Position numbers and translations under genes: made by a program
Part shown: piece after piece, positions 1 through 7,998 of the stretch
Position numbering within the stretch: position 1 is the stretch's first letter
Layout of the letters: every line of letters starts with the position of its first letter
Assembly: GCF_001645685.2 (NCBI RefSeq)
Contig: NZ_CP017080.1
Span: forward strand, 3,091,051 to 3,155,050
Source: Peribacillus muralis
GTDB taxonomy: Bacteria > Bacillota > Bacilli > Bacillales > DSM-1321
Length of the DNA stretch: 64,000 nucleotides
Direction of reading: 5' to 3'
Notes under the pieces: generated by a model
Told to the model about the DNA's origin: nothing
Databases searched by the model: none
The model's input: the letters and a program-made list of their open reading frames with translations, nothing else

Positions 1-600
1 AAAGAAGGCCGCTGACACAAGCCCGCCTGATGCGGCTATCAAAGCTAAAAGCAGGGGGATGAGCGCCATCAAAAAGGAAATCATCAAATCTATCGTGTCT
101 TTTGTATATTCGATCGCGACATGAAAGCTGTTAAGCGCCAAAATGATCAGCACCATATAAACGATTGCATAAGCGACCTTACTTACGGAGCTTTGCTCGA
201 ACGCGTTCTGCAAATTCTGTAAAAACATGCTGAAAACGGTTAACAAGATGAGTGAGCCCAACAACTTACCATTGACGAGCAGTTCATGAAAAATGAATTT
301 TGTAATGCCCTTCAGCCACTGATCAAAGGAGAATTTCTTTTCACCGCTCACAAAATCCATGAAACTGCCTTTCTGGCTTTCCGGCAAGAATCCCCCGTAT
401 TCCGTGACAATGCCATCCCAATATTGTTTAAGCTCATCAACCCCCAGTCTTTCTATTTGAGCTTGTACCAGTTCGGACTGCATGATCGGCTCTTGTACGG
501 TTTCAACATTTTCAGGGTTTTCGGCAGCTTGTCCAATAGATGCATGAAAAAAAAAGAGTAAAATGAATACAATCGATAAATAAGGCATCCGCTGCTTCAT
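1..600 (-). CDS. spoIIIAE: Stage III sporulation protein AE, partial (cut by window edge)
   Basis: Polytopic membrane component of the SpoIIIA-SpoIIQ channel, made in the mother cell and needed for late forespore gene expression. The start is the ATG whose complement ends at 600; the frame then stays open to base 1, so roughly the N-terminal 200 residues are present and the C-terminus lies outside the window. A signal-like hydrophobic N-terminus is followed by a soluble stretch and several hydrophobic segments. It is the fifth gene in spoIIIA order, 32 bases after spoIIIAD. Identification rests on residue pattern and operon position. Confidence 0.93.
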   Translation of the reverse strand, partial: MKQRMPYLSIVFILLFFFHASIGQAAENPENVETVQEPIMQSELVQAQIERLGVDELKQYWDGIVTEYGGFLPESQKGSFMDFVSGEKKFSFDQWLKGITKFIFHELLVNGKLLGSLILLTVFSMFLQNLQNAFEQSSVSKVAYAIVYMVLIILALNSFHVAIEYTKDTIDLMISFLMALIPLLLALIAASGGLVSAAFF

Positions 601-632
601 ATATTCACCTCATTGACTAGTAGGAATATCGA

Positions 633-1028
633 TTAACTTGGGAGCATTTGAATAATCGTTTCGATGATGACCGTCAAAATCGGAATTGCCATCGCCAATA
701 TCAATATTTTTCCGCTCAATTCTATTTTGGAGGCAAGCGAGCCTTGCCCGGCATCTTTTGTAATTTGGGAAGCGAATTCAGCAATATAGGCAATTCCGAT
801 TATTTTTAAGATGGTCTCAAGATACACCGTATTTACATTGGCATTGACTGCAATTTTTTCTAACATTAAAATGATCTCGTATATTTTATCTGCCAGAAAA
901 AGAAAAATGGAGCACCCTACAAAAACGATGAGCAGGAATGCCAAATTGGGTTTTTGCTCCTTGACGATTAAAGCCAGAAAGGTGGCAACTAGGGCAATGG
1001 CTACGATTTTTATGATTTCAATCGCCAA
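633..1028 (-). CDS. spoIIIAD: Stage III sporulation protein AD
   Basis: Small integral membrane protein of the SpoIIIA channel complex at the mother cell/forespore membrane. 131 residues, close to the usual 133, with four hydrophobic segments and the strongly conserved motifs IVKEQKP near residue 22 and ASKIELSGKILIL near residue 100. The start appears to be TTG at 1028, just after a run of G that can act as ribosome binding site. Only 7 bases separate it from spoIIIAC, so translation is probably coupled. Confidence 0.95.
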   Translation of the reverse strand: MAIEIIKIVAIALVATFLALIVKEQKPNLAFLLIVFVGCSIFLFLADKIYEIILMLEKIAVNANVNTVYLETILKIIGIAYIAEFASQITKDAGQGSLASKIELSGKILILAMAIPILTVIIETIIQMLPS

Positions 1029-1035
1029 TCCCCCC

Positions 1036-1242
1036 TTACTGAAATAGGAATACAGATTTAATTTTTTGGAATAAGTCCTCCACTACAGAAGCGACCATGA
1101 ATAAAATATAGATGAAGCCGAAAAGTGTCACCCACTGGGCATACTCCTTCTTCCCAACCTGGTCGAGTATCGTGTGAAGAAAGGCCACAACAAGGCCAAC
1201 ACCTGCTATTTTAAAAATGATGTCCACATCAATGCCCATTTT
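1036..1242 (-). CDS. spoIIIAC: Stage III sporulation protein AC
   Basis: Membrane protein of the SpoIIIA channel. It has two hydrophobic segments and the family signature HTILDQVGKKEYAQWVTL. I chose the ATG at 1242 (protein beginning MGIDVD, 68 residues, the usual family length) because the GGGGGG motif lies about 8 bases upstream; in-frame ATG codons at 1248 and 1254 would sit on top of that motif. Third gene of the operon. Confidence 0.94.
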   Translation of the reverse strand, partial: KMGIDVDIIFKIAGVGLVVAFLHTILDQVGKKEYAQWVTLFGFIYILFMVASVVEDLFQKIKSVFLFQ

Positions 1243-1259
1243 CATTCCCCCCACTTAAA

Positions 1260-1775
1260 CTACATCAGCAAGATGATCAATAATAATCCGGTTAAAAAGC
1301 CAAGGCTCTTCATCATTTTTTCATATTTTCCCTGTCGGTCCAGGGCATCGCTCTCCTCCCGTTCCAAGTGTGCCATCGTCAGCATGATTTGTTTTTGCTG
1401 ATGGTGCCTATCGCTTTTTCCAAGCGTCTCGCCGAACTGCGAAAGGATTTCGAACTCCCCCTGCTTCAAGGCTAGGGATTGCCATATTTTCTTCAGGCTC
1501 TCATCCCAAGCTTCTTTGACGGTCGTCTCACCTGACTGGAGCCGATTTGCGAATGTATCGAAAAAGAAGGATAAAGGTTTTGCCAGCTGCTTGGAAAGCT
1601 TTCTCGCCGCTTCTTGAAGAGGTGTGTGTCCGTACATGATTTCCGCTTCAAGCGATTGCAGGGCGACCTTCAGCTGTCTTAGCTGCCGCGGCCTCATACT
1701 CAATTTTTTTGCAGCCTCGAAACCTGCCCATGTCGTGGCAAGGATGATGATTGCTGCCCCCACCAACTTAAACAT
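1260..1775 (-). CDS. spoIIIAB: Stage III sporulation protein AB
   Basis: 171-residue protein with N- and C-terminal membrane segments around a soluble helical domain, as in the SpoIIIAB family, which resembles type II secretion GspF-like scaffolds. Visible signatures are the N-terminal hydrophobic stretch followed by RPRQLRQL, the FGETLGKSDR segment and a C-terminal LGFLTGLLLIILLM segment. The start overlaps the end of spoIIIAA by 8 bases, so the two genes are translationally coupled. It acts in the mother cell membrane facing the engulfed forespore. Confidence 0.94.
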   Translation of the reverse strand: MFKLVGAAIIILATTWAGFEAAKKLSMRPRQLRQLKVALQSLEAEIMYGHTPLQEAARKLSKQLAKPLSFFFDTFANRLQSGETTVKEAWDESLKKIWQSLALKQGEFEILSQFGETLGKSDRHHQQKQIMLTMAHLEREESDALDRQGKYEKMMKSLGFLTGLLLIILLM

Positions 1776-2700
1776 GCCGCTTCACACTTTCACCCGAGAA
1801 TAGGGTAACCCCATCGGCGTTCAGCACTTTGTAACTTCTCGTCCCAGCTTTGGTTCTTTGTAATTCTATAAAGCGTTCAAAGATGTTTTGTTTTAATATT
1901 TCTGCGATGAAGGGACGCTTCTTCATTTCTTCCAGTGTATGGCCATGTGTCGTGATCATGAGTTTAATGCCGGCATTCACCGCTTCAAGAACTGCTTGAG
2001 TATCTTCTGCGCGGCCTATTTCATCCACGACCAATACATCCGGGGACATCGAACGTATCATCATCATCATTCCTTCCGCTTTAGGACATCCATCGAGGAC
2101 ATCAAGCCTCGTACCGAATTCAAGTTGCGGCACACCATGAACAGAGCCCGCAATTTCAGAGCGCTCGTCCACAATTCCCACCTTTTGCGGGGCAATCCCC
2201 CTCTTTTCATTTCCACTGGATATCATTCTTGCAATATCCCGTAACACCGTCGTTTTTCCAGTTTGCGGAGCACCGATCAATAAGGTATGCTGCCATTCCC
2301 CATTATATAAATATGATGTAAGCGGCTCAGCCACACCTACTTTTTCACGGGCAATCCGAAAATTGAATGAGGAAATATCCCGGATTGCCTTGACCGCTCC
2401 ATTTTCCAGGATCACCTTGCCTGCAAGACCAACCCGATGTCCACCAGCTATGGTTATATATCCTCGCTTTAATTCTTCCTCAAGCGTATACAACGAAAAT
2501 TGACCTATTTGGTTCAATAATTGATCTGCATCCGTTTTGGTCACTGCATACGAAAAGAAGAAGGGTTCCCCACCTATAATGACCTCAAGCGGCCTTCCGA
2601 TCCGTATCCTCAGCTCTTCCATTTTTTCAATCATCATCGGTGTCATACCCTGGAGCTGCTCGTAAATCGTTTTCGGTAAAAAAGAAAGAATCGTTTCCAT
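1768..2700 (-). CDS. spoIIIAA: Stage III sporulation protein AA (ATPase)
   Basis: Secretion-ATPase-like motor of the SpoIIIA complex and first gene of the operon. 310 residues, with a Walker A motif GAPQTGKTT near residue 143, a Walker B-like stretch SPDVLVVDEIGR near residue 217 and a following TTHGH motif. The ATG at 2700 has a good AGGAGG site 10 bases upstream. The operon is expected to be driven by the mother cell factor SigE, but I could not place a convincing SigE promoter in the bases upstream. Confidence 0.95.
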   Translation of the reverse strand: METILSFLPKTIYEQLQGMTPMMIEKMEELRIRIGRPLEVIIGGEPFFFSYAVTKTDADQLLNQIGQFSLYTLEEELKRGYITIAGGHRVGLAGKVILENGAVKAIRDISSFNFRIAREKVGVAEPLTSYLYNGEWQHTLLIGAPQTGKTTVLRDIARMISSGNEKRGIAPQKVGIVDERSEIAGSVHGVPQLEFGTRLDVLDGCPKAEGMMMMIRSMSPDVLVVDEIGRAEDTQAVLEAVNAGIKLMITTHGHTLEEMKKRPFIAEILKQNIFERFIELQRTKAGTRSYKVLNADGVTLFSGESVKRHV

Positions 2701-2822
2701 TTTGACAATCCTCCTGTATACACCACTTTCAATAAAATATATGCCGTCCCTTCGTCAATGATGCCAAGCTATTACAGAAACTGGACATTTATTGAATGTT
2801 TATGGGCCGTGCTGAAACAAGC

Positions 2823-2852
2823 AAAAAAATGGCCGAGACACGAATCTCGGCC
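2823..2852 (-). terminator. Hairpin with T-run on the minus strand
   Basis: Stem GGCCGAGA/TCTCGGCC (2831-2852) followed on the minus strand by a run of seven T. It is almost the same sequence as the hairpin at 3226-3250, with a repeat scar between them; both lie downstream of efp. Confidence 0.7.
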
Positions 2853-2916
2853 ACCTAATGGATCGTTTCCTTCTACTTTGCGTAAAATTTTGTGCACGCC
2901 AGTCTTGGAAAATCTG

Positions 2917-2976
2917 TACTTAGACGTTTCATTGCACTGCAGGATCTCACTTAGACGCGCACTTCCCGCAGGAGTC
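2917..2976 (-). repeat. Shortened copy of dispersed repeat family R1
   Basis: Read on the minus strand, this stretch contains ACTCCTGCGGGAAGTGCGCG, then a GTGAGATCCTGCAG piece, then TGCAATGAAACGTCTAAGTA. The same words occur in the same order in the 185-bp tandem units at 34053-34423, but here the middle (the CACGGACCGCCCGCGG part) is missing. It is thus an internally deleted copy. The rest of the 2701-3257 gap contains only the terminator hairpins; I see no gene in it. Confidence 0.7.
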
Positions 2977-3176
2977 ATGAGGAAACGCCTCGAATTCAGT
3001 CCAAAACCTAAACTCGCGAGTAAAGCTCCTAACATGAAATCAACTGGTGGTTAGTACATTATCTGGTTTTTAACTGGGGATGCCATTGACACATTGACTA
3101 AGCTATGGGTTGGCCTGCTTTAAGGGGCTTAAATAATGGTCCAAGCTTACGGCTTATCTTTTCAAAGTGAACTGCA

Positions 3177-3250
3177 AAAGGGGTCCGGAAATTTAATTCC
3201 GAACCCCTTCTGTCTATAAACTGAAAGACCGAGATATGAATCTCGGCCTT
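3177..3250 (-). terminator. Double terminator of efp
   Basis: Two consecutive stem-loops downstream of efp on the minus strand: GGCCGAGA/TCTCGGTC at 3226-3250, then a longer one at 3177-3210 with stem GGGGTTCGGAATT/AATTTCCGGACCCC followed by TTTT. The second is the stronger candidate. Confidence 0.75.
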
Positions 3251-3257
3251 CTAGCCA

Positions 3258-3815
3258 TTATGCGCGTGATACGTATGAACCTTCGTTCGTATTGATCAAT
3301 AATTTGTCACCTTGGTTGATGAAGAATGGTACTTGAACGGATAGGCCTGTCTCAAGCACTGCTGATTTCGTTCCACCTGAAGAAGTATCGCCTTTAATTC
3401 CAGGCTCAGTTTCCGCCACTTCAAGCTCCACTGTATTCGGAAGCTCAACCCCAAGCGTTTCAGCTTGGAACGTCATGATATGGACTTCCATATTTTCTTT
3501 AAGGAATTTCAATTCGCGCTCGATGCTTGAAGCAGGCAGCTCGATTTGGTCATATGTTTCGTTATCCATGAATACATGGCTATCGCCGCTTGCATATAGG
3601 TACTGCATCTTGCGGTTTTCGATATGTGCCTTTGCAACTTTCTCGCCGGCACGGAATGTTTTCTCTTGGATGGAGCCTGTACGAAGATTGCGAAGCTTAG
3701 AACGTACAAAGGCTGCACCTTTACCAGGTTTAACATGTTGGAACTCGATAACCTGCCAAATTCCATTATCTACCTCAATGGTAACACCCGTGCGAAAATC
3801 GTTTACAGAAATCAT
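3258..3815 (-). CDS. efp: Elongation factor P
   Basis: Translation factor that binds between the P and E sites and rescues ribosomes stalled at polyproline. 185 residues, the normal length. The N-terminal KOW-like domain begins [18 protein letters not shown] and the modified loop carries KPGKGAAF, with the lysine of that loop near residue 32. The C-terminal OB domain ends in [16 protein letters not shown]. The start ATG has a GGAGG site. It follows yqhT by 26 bases and is probably in the same transcript as aroQ and yqhT. Confidence 0.98.
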   Translation of the reverse strand: MISVNDFRTGVTIEVDNGIWQVIEFQHVKPGKGAAFVRSKLRNLRTGSIQEKTFRAGEKVAKAHIENRKMQYLYASGDSHVFMDNETYDQIELPASSIERELKFLKENMEVHIMTFQAETLGVELPNTVELEVAETEPGIKGDTSSGGTKSAVLETGLSVQVPFFINQGDKLLINTNEGSYVSRA

Positions 3816-3841
3816 AAATTTGTCCTCCTACATGTACATGT

Positions 3842-4903
3842 TTACAGAATGATTAACTCTTTCGTTGAATGAGTAAGTGCTTCGTTACCTTCAATTGTAA
3901 CGATTGTATCATCTTCAATCCGCACCCCGCCGACACCTGGCAAGTAAATGCCCGGCTCTACGGTTACGGCCATACCTGGTTCCAAAATGATATCAGACCT
4001 TAAGGATAATGCTGGACCTTCATGAACTTCAAGACCGATTCCATGTCCGGTCGAATGTCCAAAATACTGCCCAAAACCCTTTTCTTCAATTAAGTTACGA
4101 GTCAGTGCATCCGCTTCCTTGCCCGTCATGCCTGGTTTGATCCCAGCCATACCGCGCAGCTGCGCTTCCAAAACAATGTCATAAATGTTAATAAGTTCTT
4201 CACTTGGCTTGCCAACTGCTAATGTCCGAGTTATATCAGACACATACCCGTTCAAGTATGCTCCATAATCCAATGTGACAAAATCGCCTTTTTCAATGAT
4301 TTTATCCGTAGCCACTCCATGTGGAAGTGCCGACCTTTTGCCGGATGCTACAATAATATCGAAGGAAGAAGAAGTTGCCCCCTGTTTTCTCATGAAGAAT
4401 TCAAGTTCATTGGATACATCCAATTCCGAAATTCCTGGACGGATGAAATCGAGGATATGTGTAAAGGCAGCATCGGCAATAGCAGCCGCTTCCTTTAATA
4501 TCTTAATCTCTGATGAAGTCTTTATCAAGCGTAAATTCTCAATAATGGCGGACACTGGCAAAAGTTTTCCTTCAACAGCTGCCTCGTATGCCTTGTATGT
4601 CGCAAAAGTCATGTGCTCCTGCTCAAAACCAAGTACGCCAATATTCATTTCTTTAGTCTGTTTACCGACTTCTTCGATGATGGTGCCCTTGTGTTGAACG
4701 ATTTCATAGTCCGTTGCCTGCTTACCCGCTTGTTCCACATATCGGAAATCAGTGATGAATTTAGCTTCATTCCGGGAAATCAATACGACCCCGGCGCTGC
4801 CCGTAAAATTCGTCATGTAACGGCGATTATATGTACTGGTGATCAAAAGGCCATCAATGCCCGCCTTTTCCATCGAGGCTCTTAAGCTCAAAAGTTTATT
4901 CAT
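3842..4903 (-). CDS. yqhT: Xaa-Pro aminopeptidase/dipeptidase family (M24)
   Basis: Metallopeptidase that cleaves X-Pro peptide bonds in the cytoplasm. 353 residues with a creatinase-like N-domain (1-120) and a pita-bread catalytic domain. Candidate metal ligands are visible in VTLDYGAYLNGYVSDITRT (two Asp), the STGHGIGLEVHEGP histidine motif, TVEPGIYLPG and RIEDD. The ATG directly follows the aroQ stop codon. The aroQ-yqhT-efp order is as in B. subtilis. The exact substrate cannot be read from sequence. Confidence 0.93.
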   Translation of the reverse strand: MNKLLSLRASMEKAGIDGLLITSTYNRRYMTNFTGSAGVVLISRNEAKFITDFRYVEQAGKQATDYEIVQHKGTIIEEVGKQTKEMNIGVLGFEQEHMTFATYKAYEAAVEGKLLPVSAIIENLRLIKTSSEIKILKEAAAIADAAFTHILDFIRPGISELDVSNELEFFMRKQGATSSSFDIIVASGKRSALPHGVATDKIIEKGDFVTLDYGAYLNGYVSDITRTLAVGKPSEELINIYDIVLEAQLRGMAGIKPGMTGKEADALTRNLIEEKGFGQYFGHSTGHGIGLEVHEGPALSLRSDIILEPGMAVTVEPGIYLPGVGGVRIEDDTIVTIEGNEALTHSTKELIIL

Positions 4904-5350
4904 TCAATTTCTCCCCTTTGCAATCTTTGTGACCGCCTGCAATGCCAATTCATATCCGTGTATCCCCAAGCCGACAATTTGCCCTGCCGTGACCGGTGCG
5001 GTCACTGACTCATGCCGAAAGCTTTCACGGGCATGGATGTTCGAAATATGCACTTCCACAACTGGAACATCAATTCCGGCAATTGCATCACGAATCGCAT
5101 AGCTATAATGAGTAAAAGCACCAGGATTGATGATAATCCCGTCGATCCCATGATCCTCTGACCAATGGAGCTTATCGATGATTGCTCCTTCATGGTTAGA
5201 TTGAAAAGAAGTGAATTCCACCTGCAACCCTTCAGCTTGCTGCTGTAAAATGGCTTCCACATCCGCAAGCGTCGAGGATCCATAATGCGCTGGTTCCCGC
5301 TTTCCTAATCGATTTAAATTCGGACCATTGATTAATAAGATTTTTTCCAT
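4904..5350 (-). CDS. aroQ: 3-dehydroquinate dehydratase, type II
   Basis: Converts 3-dehydroquinate to 3-dehydroshikimate in the shikimate pathway. 148 residues, the standard length for the dodecameric type II enzyme. The active-site loop GPNLNRLGKREPAHYG, the NPGAFTHYSYAIRDA segment and the HISNIHARESFRH segment are all present. I chose the ATG at 5350, 7 bases after an AGGTG site, over the GTG immediately before it. Equivalent of yqhS in B. subtilis. Confidence 0.97.
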   Translation of the reverse strand: MEKILLINGPNLNRLGKREPAHYGSSTLADVEAILQQQAEGLQVEFTSFQSNHEGAIIDKLHWSEDHGIDGIIINPGAFTHYSYAIRDAIAGIDVPVVEVHISNIHARESFRHESVTAPVTAGQIVGLGIHGYELALQAVTKIAKGRN

Positions 5351-5420
5351 CACTTAACACCTGCTCATACATAAAAGAATGCTTACCATCAACATTCTAC
5401 CATAATTGCAAATTGTCTTA

Positions 5421-5957
5421 CTACTTTTTTACAACTAAGTTGCCTTCACCTTCCTGTTGCTTTTGAGCCTTGTTTTTTTCACGTATATATTCCTGATGAT
5501 CGTATGATATAGAATATCCTACAAAAAGTCCGTATAAAATAAAAATGCAAGCACTTGTTATGATCGTATTAGACGACATTTTCGAAAAAGCGGGCAAATC
5601 GGAGAACATCGGTTTTAAAACGAAAATTAACAAGGCCCAGCAAACCGCTCCAAAAATTATCCCTGTCAAAATGCTCTTCATCCTTTTAAAAAAGCCATAG
5701 TATATTAAAGCAATCACCATGGATAGGATTCCAAATACGATGATGGTCATGACTGCGCCGAGCCAGTGCTCGATCCAGCTCATATTCGACCAAGAAGTAA
5801 GGATGAATCGGGGACTGAAATCCATGAAATTAACATAGTGTGCAATCATTCCGGCAAGACTGCCTGCCGCCCCTCCTACAAAACCGATAATTAATGCGTT
5901 AAAGACTAATACGCTTTGATTTTCCCGTTGATTTTGTCCATGTTCATTAGAAGACAT
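5421..5957 (-). CDS. yqhR: Conserved membrane protein YqhR
   Basis: 178-residue integral membrane protein with four to five hydrophobic segments, a short hydrophilic N-terminus rich in N, Q and E, and a K/Q-rich C-terminal tail. I placed the start at ATG 5957 because GGAGG lies 8 bases upstream; a further-upstream in-frame start lacks a site. The position between aroQ and yqhQ matches B. subtilis yqhR. Function unknown. Confidence 0.85.
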   Translation of the reverse strand: MSSNEHGQNQRENQSVLVFNALIIGFVGGAAGSLAGMIAHYVNFMDFSPRFILTSWSNMSWIEHWLGAVMTIIVFGILSMVIALIYYGFFKRMKSILTGIIFGAVCWALLIFVLKPMFSDLPAFSKMSSNTIITSACIFILYGLFVGYSISYDHQEYIREKNKAQKQQEGEGNLVVKK

Positions 5958-6292
5958 ATCAAACACCTCCGCTTGTAGTATGCCCTTTGTCAAATAGAAC
6001 TATTTTTTTTTATTGTTATAGAGGAGAATCACTAGAGGTTTTTCGATTTATTCTGTATGATTAAATCATAAATAATGGACTTTCAACGAAGGAATATATG
6101 TCCCCTTTGTTGAAGTTTATAAAGTACACAGGATGCTCCTTTCCCGTGATTCTTCAACATTCATAAAGCATTGCTGGTATTTATAAACCCGATTCCTTTA
6201 TGGATATCGTCTCAACCCCTGCAATGCTTGATAATAAACATGTTAGCACCCATGAGAGAGCTACATGAATAACTATTTAGGTTGGTGTAGAA

Positions 6293-7246
6293 ATGTCTGA
6301 GGTCCAAAAACCCGTTTATGGAGGGCAGGCTGTTGTGGAAGGCGTCATGTTCGGCGGCAAGCATCACACAGTCACTGCGGTCCGCCGCAAAGATTCAACG
6401 ATCGCTTATTATCATTTACCGCGTGAATCGAAGCCTGCTGTTAAGCTGATGAAAAAAATTCCGTTTCTACGGGGGATCGTATCGTTGATCCAATCCAGTG
6501 CTACCGGCTCGAAACATCTGAACTTTTCCACAGAACAGTATGAAGAAGAAGACGGGGAAAAACAGGTCGAAACGAAACAAGAAACGAAAGACCCCTCTAA
6601 ATTAAGCCTTTGGCTGGGTGTTGCCGTAATCGGTGTGATCTCCTTCCTATTTGGGAAATTGCTCTTCACCTTGATTCCTGTCTTCCTCGCCAAATTGACG
6701 GAACCCATTTTCAGCGGCGATACGGCTCAGGTATTAGTCGAAAGCTTGTTCAAGCTGATCTTACTGCTCGTATATATTTATGTGGTTTCCTTGACGCCAT
6801 TGATCAAGCGGGTTTTTCAATATCACGGTGCTGAGCATAAGGTGATCAATTGCTTCGAAAGCGGAAAGGAATTGACCGTGGCAAATGTGCAGGCAAGTTC
6901 CCGTCTTCATTATCGCTGTGGAAGCAGTTTTATTTTATTTACGGTCATTGTAGGCATGTTTGTCTATCTTCTCGTCCCGGTCGATCCATTATGGGTTCGC
7001 GTCGTCAATCGCATTTTACTTATCCCCGTCGTGCTCGGCATTGCCTTCGAGGTATTGCAGGCTACGAACAAATTAAAAGATATTCCTGTTCTGCGCTACC
7101 TTGGTTACCCTGGGCTTTGGCTTCAATTATTGACGACCAAGGCTCCCACAGATGATCAAGTCGAAGTCGCATTGGCGTCCTTCCATGAATTATTAAGGAT
7201 GGAAAAAGAGACGGAAAAAGGTTTAGGGTCTGATGTTATTGTGTAA
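6293..7246 (+). CDS. yqhQ: DUF1385 membrane protein YqhQ
   Basis: 317-residue membrane protein of the DUF1385 family. It begins with the characteristic GGQAVVEGVMFGG motif (residues 9-21), has an acidic linker near residues 80-100, then hydrophobic segments, and the conserved VFQYHGAEHKVINCFE motif near residue 175 with the SRLHYRCGSSF segment after it. Biochemical role unknown. It is divergent from yqhR across a 335-base gap in which I see no further gene. Confidence 0.9.
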   Translation: MSEVQKPVYGGQAVVEGVMFGGKHHTVTAVRRKDSTIAYYHLPRESKPAVKLMKKIPFLRGIVSLIQSSATGSKHLNFSTEQYEEEDGEKQVETKQETKDPSKLSLWLGVAVIGVISFLFGKLLFTLIPVFLAKLTEPIFSGDTAQVLVESLFKLILLLVYIYVVSLTPLIKRVFQYHGAEHKVINCFESGKELTVANVQASSRLHYRCGSSFILFTVIVGMFVYLLVPVDPLWVRVVNRILLIPVVLGIAFEVLQATNKLKDIPVLRYLGYPGLWLQLLTTKAPTDDQVEVALASFHELLRMEKETEKGLGSDVIV

Positions 7247-7381
7247 AAACCTATACACAATTCACTCATGAAATCACATATACTACCTAAGGGAACGATC
7301 TTCATTTTTTGAAATATTTTACATGGAGAATGTTTAAAATAAGCCAAAAATGCTTATGATGCTCTTAAGGAGGTGTCTTTG

Positions 7382-7756
7382 TTGAAACGTTTCATATCTT
7401 TCATGATATACGGAATCATCGCCCTCGGAGTCCTCGGATTATTGAGCCGACTATTTAATGACCCGATTGGCTTTTTTAGGAACATTCTCATAATTGCCAT
7501 TGTCGCAGGGATTATTTATATGATTTATACCGGATTAACAAAGGGTAAACCAGTGAAAAAAGAGCAGCAGGCATTCCGGAAGGCTGCCCGCCAATCGAAA
7601 AAAAGGCTAAAAAGCCGAACGTCGAAAAAGGATAATGTGGCTAGCTTTTCAGCAGCAAAATCTTCAAACAAAATAAAAGTCAGAAAAAAAACGGATAGCC
7701 ATCTAACCGTCATCGAAGGAAAAAAGAACAAAAAGAAAAACCGGGCTTCTTTTTAA
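7382..7756 (+). CDS. yqhP: Conserved protein YqhP
   Basis: 124-residue protein with two N-terminal membrane segments and a very basic, lysine-rich cytoplasmic C-terminal half. The TTG at 7382 is the better start: the strong AAGGAGGTG site ends 6 bases upstream, whereas the in-frame GTG at 7373 lies inside that site. The position after yqhQ is as in B. subtilis. Function unknown. Confidence 0.8.
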   Translation: MKRFISFMIYGIIALGVLGLLSRLFNDPIGFFRNILIIAIVAGIIYMIYTGLTKGKPVKKEQQAFRKAARQSKKRLKSRTSKKDNVASFSAAKSSNKIKVRKKTDSHLTVIEGKKNKKKNRASF

Positions 7757-7778
7757 AAGCCTAGTTCAGTTTGTAGTT

Positions 7779-7817
7779 AAAAGGGGGGCGGAATTAATAA
7801 ATTCCGCCCCCCCTTTT
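7779..7817 (+). terminator. Strong intrinsic terminator after yqhP
   Basis: Near-perfect stem GGGGGGCGGAATT/AATTCCGCCCCCC with a 5-base loop, flanked by AAAA and TTTT, so it can act on both strands. Confidence 0.85.
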
Positions 7818-7835
7818 AACGTTGAAGGGAACGGA

Positions 7836-7905
7836 GGGAGCGAGACTCCTTCGGAAAAATGCATCCACGGGAATCCCAGAGACGGCGGTCCGCGGAAAGG
7901 AAGCC
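7836..7905 (+). repeat. Degenerate relative of the R1 repeat family
   Basis: Contains GAACGGAGGGAGCGAGACTC, a CTTCGGAAAAATGCATCC piece and GGTCCGCGGAAAGGAAG. These match, loosely and in the same order, the GAACGGAAGGCATCGAGACTC...CCGCGGAAAGCGAG core of the units at 34053-34490. It lies in the 242-base gap between convergent yqhP and yqhO. Confidence 0.5.
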
Positions 7906-7920
7906 CTGCATTCATAAAAG

Positions 7921-7963
7921 AACTGCAGACAAAACTCCATGATCACCGAGTTTGTCTACAGAA
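7921..7963 (-). terminator. Terminator after yqhO, CTGTAG-CAAACTC type
   Basis: On the minus strand CTGTAGACAAACTC pairs with GAGTTTTGTCTGCAG across a short loop, followed by TTCTTTTA. It belongs to a small family of similar hairpins; see 22345 and 34587. Confidence 0.6.
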
Positions 7964-7998
7964 CCATTTTTCTTTTCAAGATCCGATTTATAGGTTCA

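Noticed and set aside
2701..2760. GCATATATT ... TATACA upstream of spoIIIAA as a SigE promoter
   Set aside because: The TATACA lies immediately next to the ribosome binding site, so transcription would start inside it; spacing and sequence also deviate from the SigE consensus.
2758..3054. 98-codon plus and 87-codon minus frames in the efp-spoIIIAA gap
   Set aside because: They cover terminators and the R1 scar; composition is not coding-like.
6160..6235. Inverted repeat AAGCATTGC/GCAATGCTT with about 50 bases between arms upstream of yqhQ
   Set aside because: Arms are short, spacing long, and no T-run or known operator pattern; compatible with chance.
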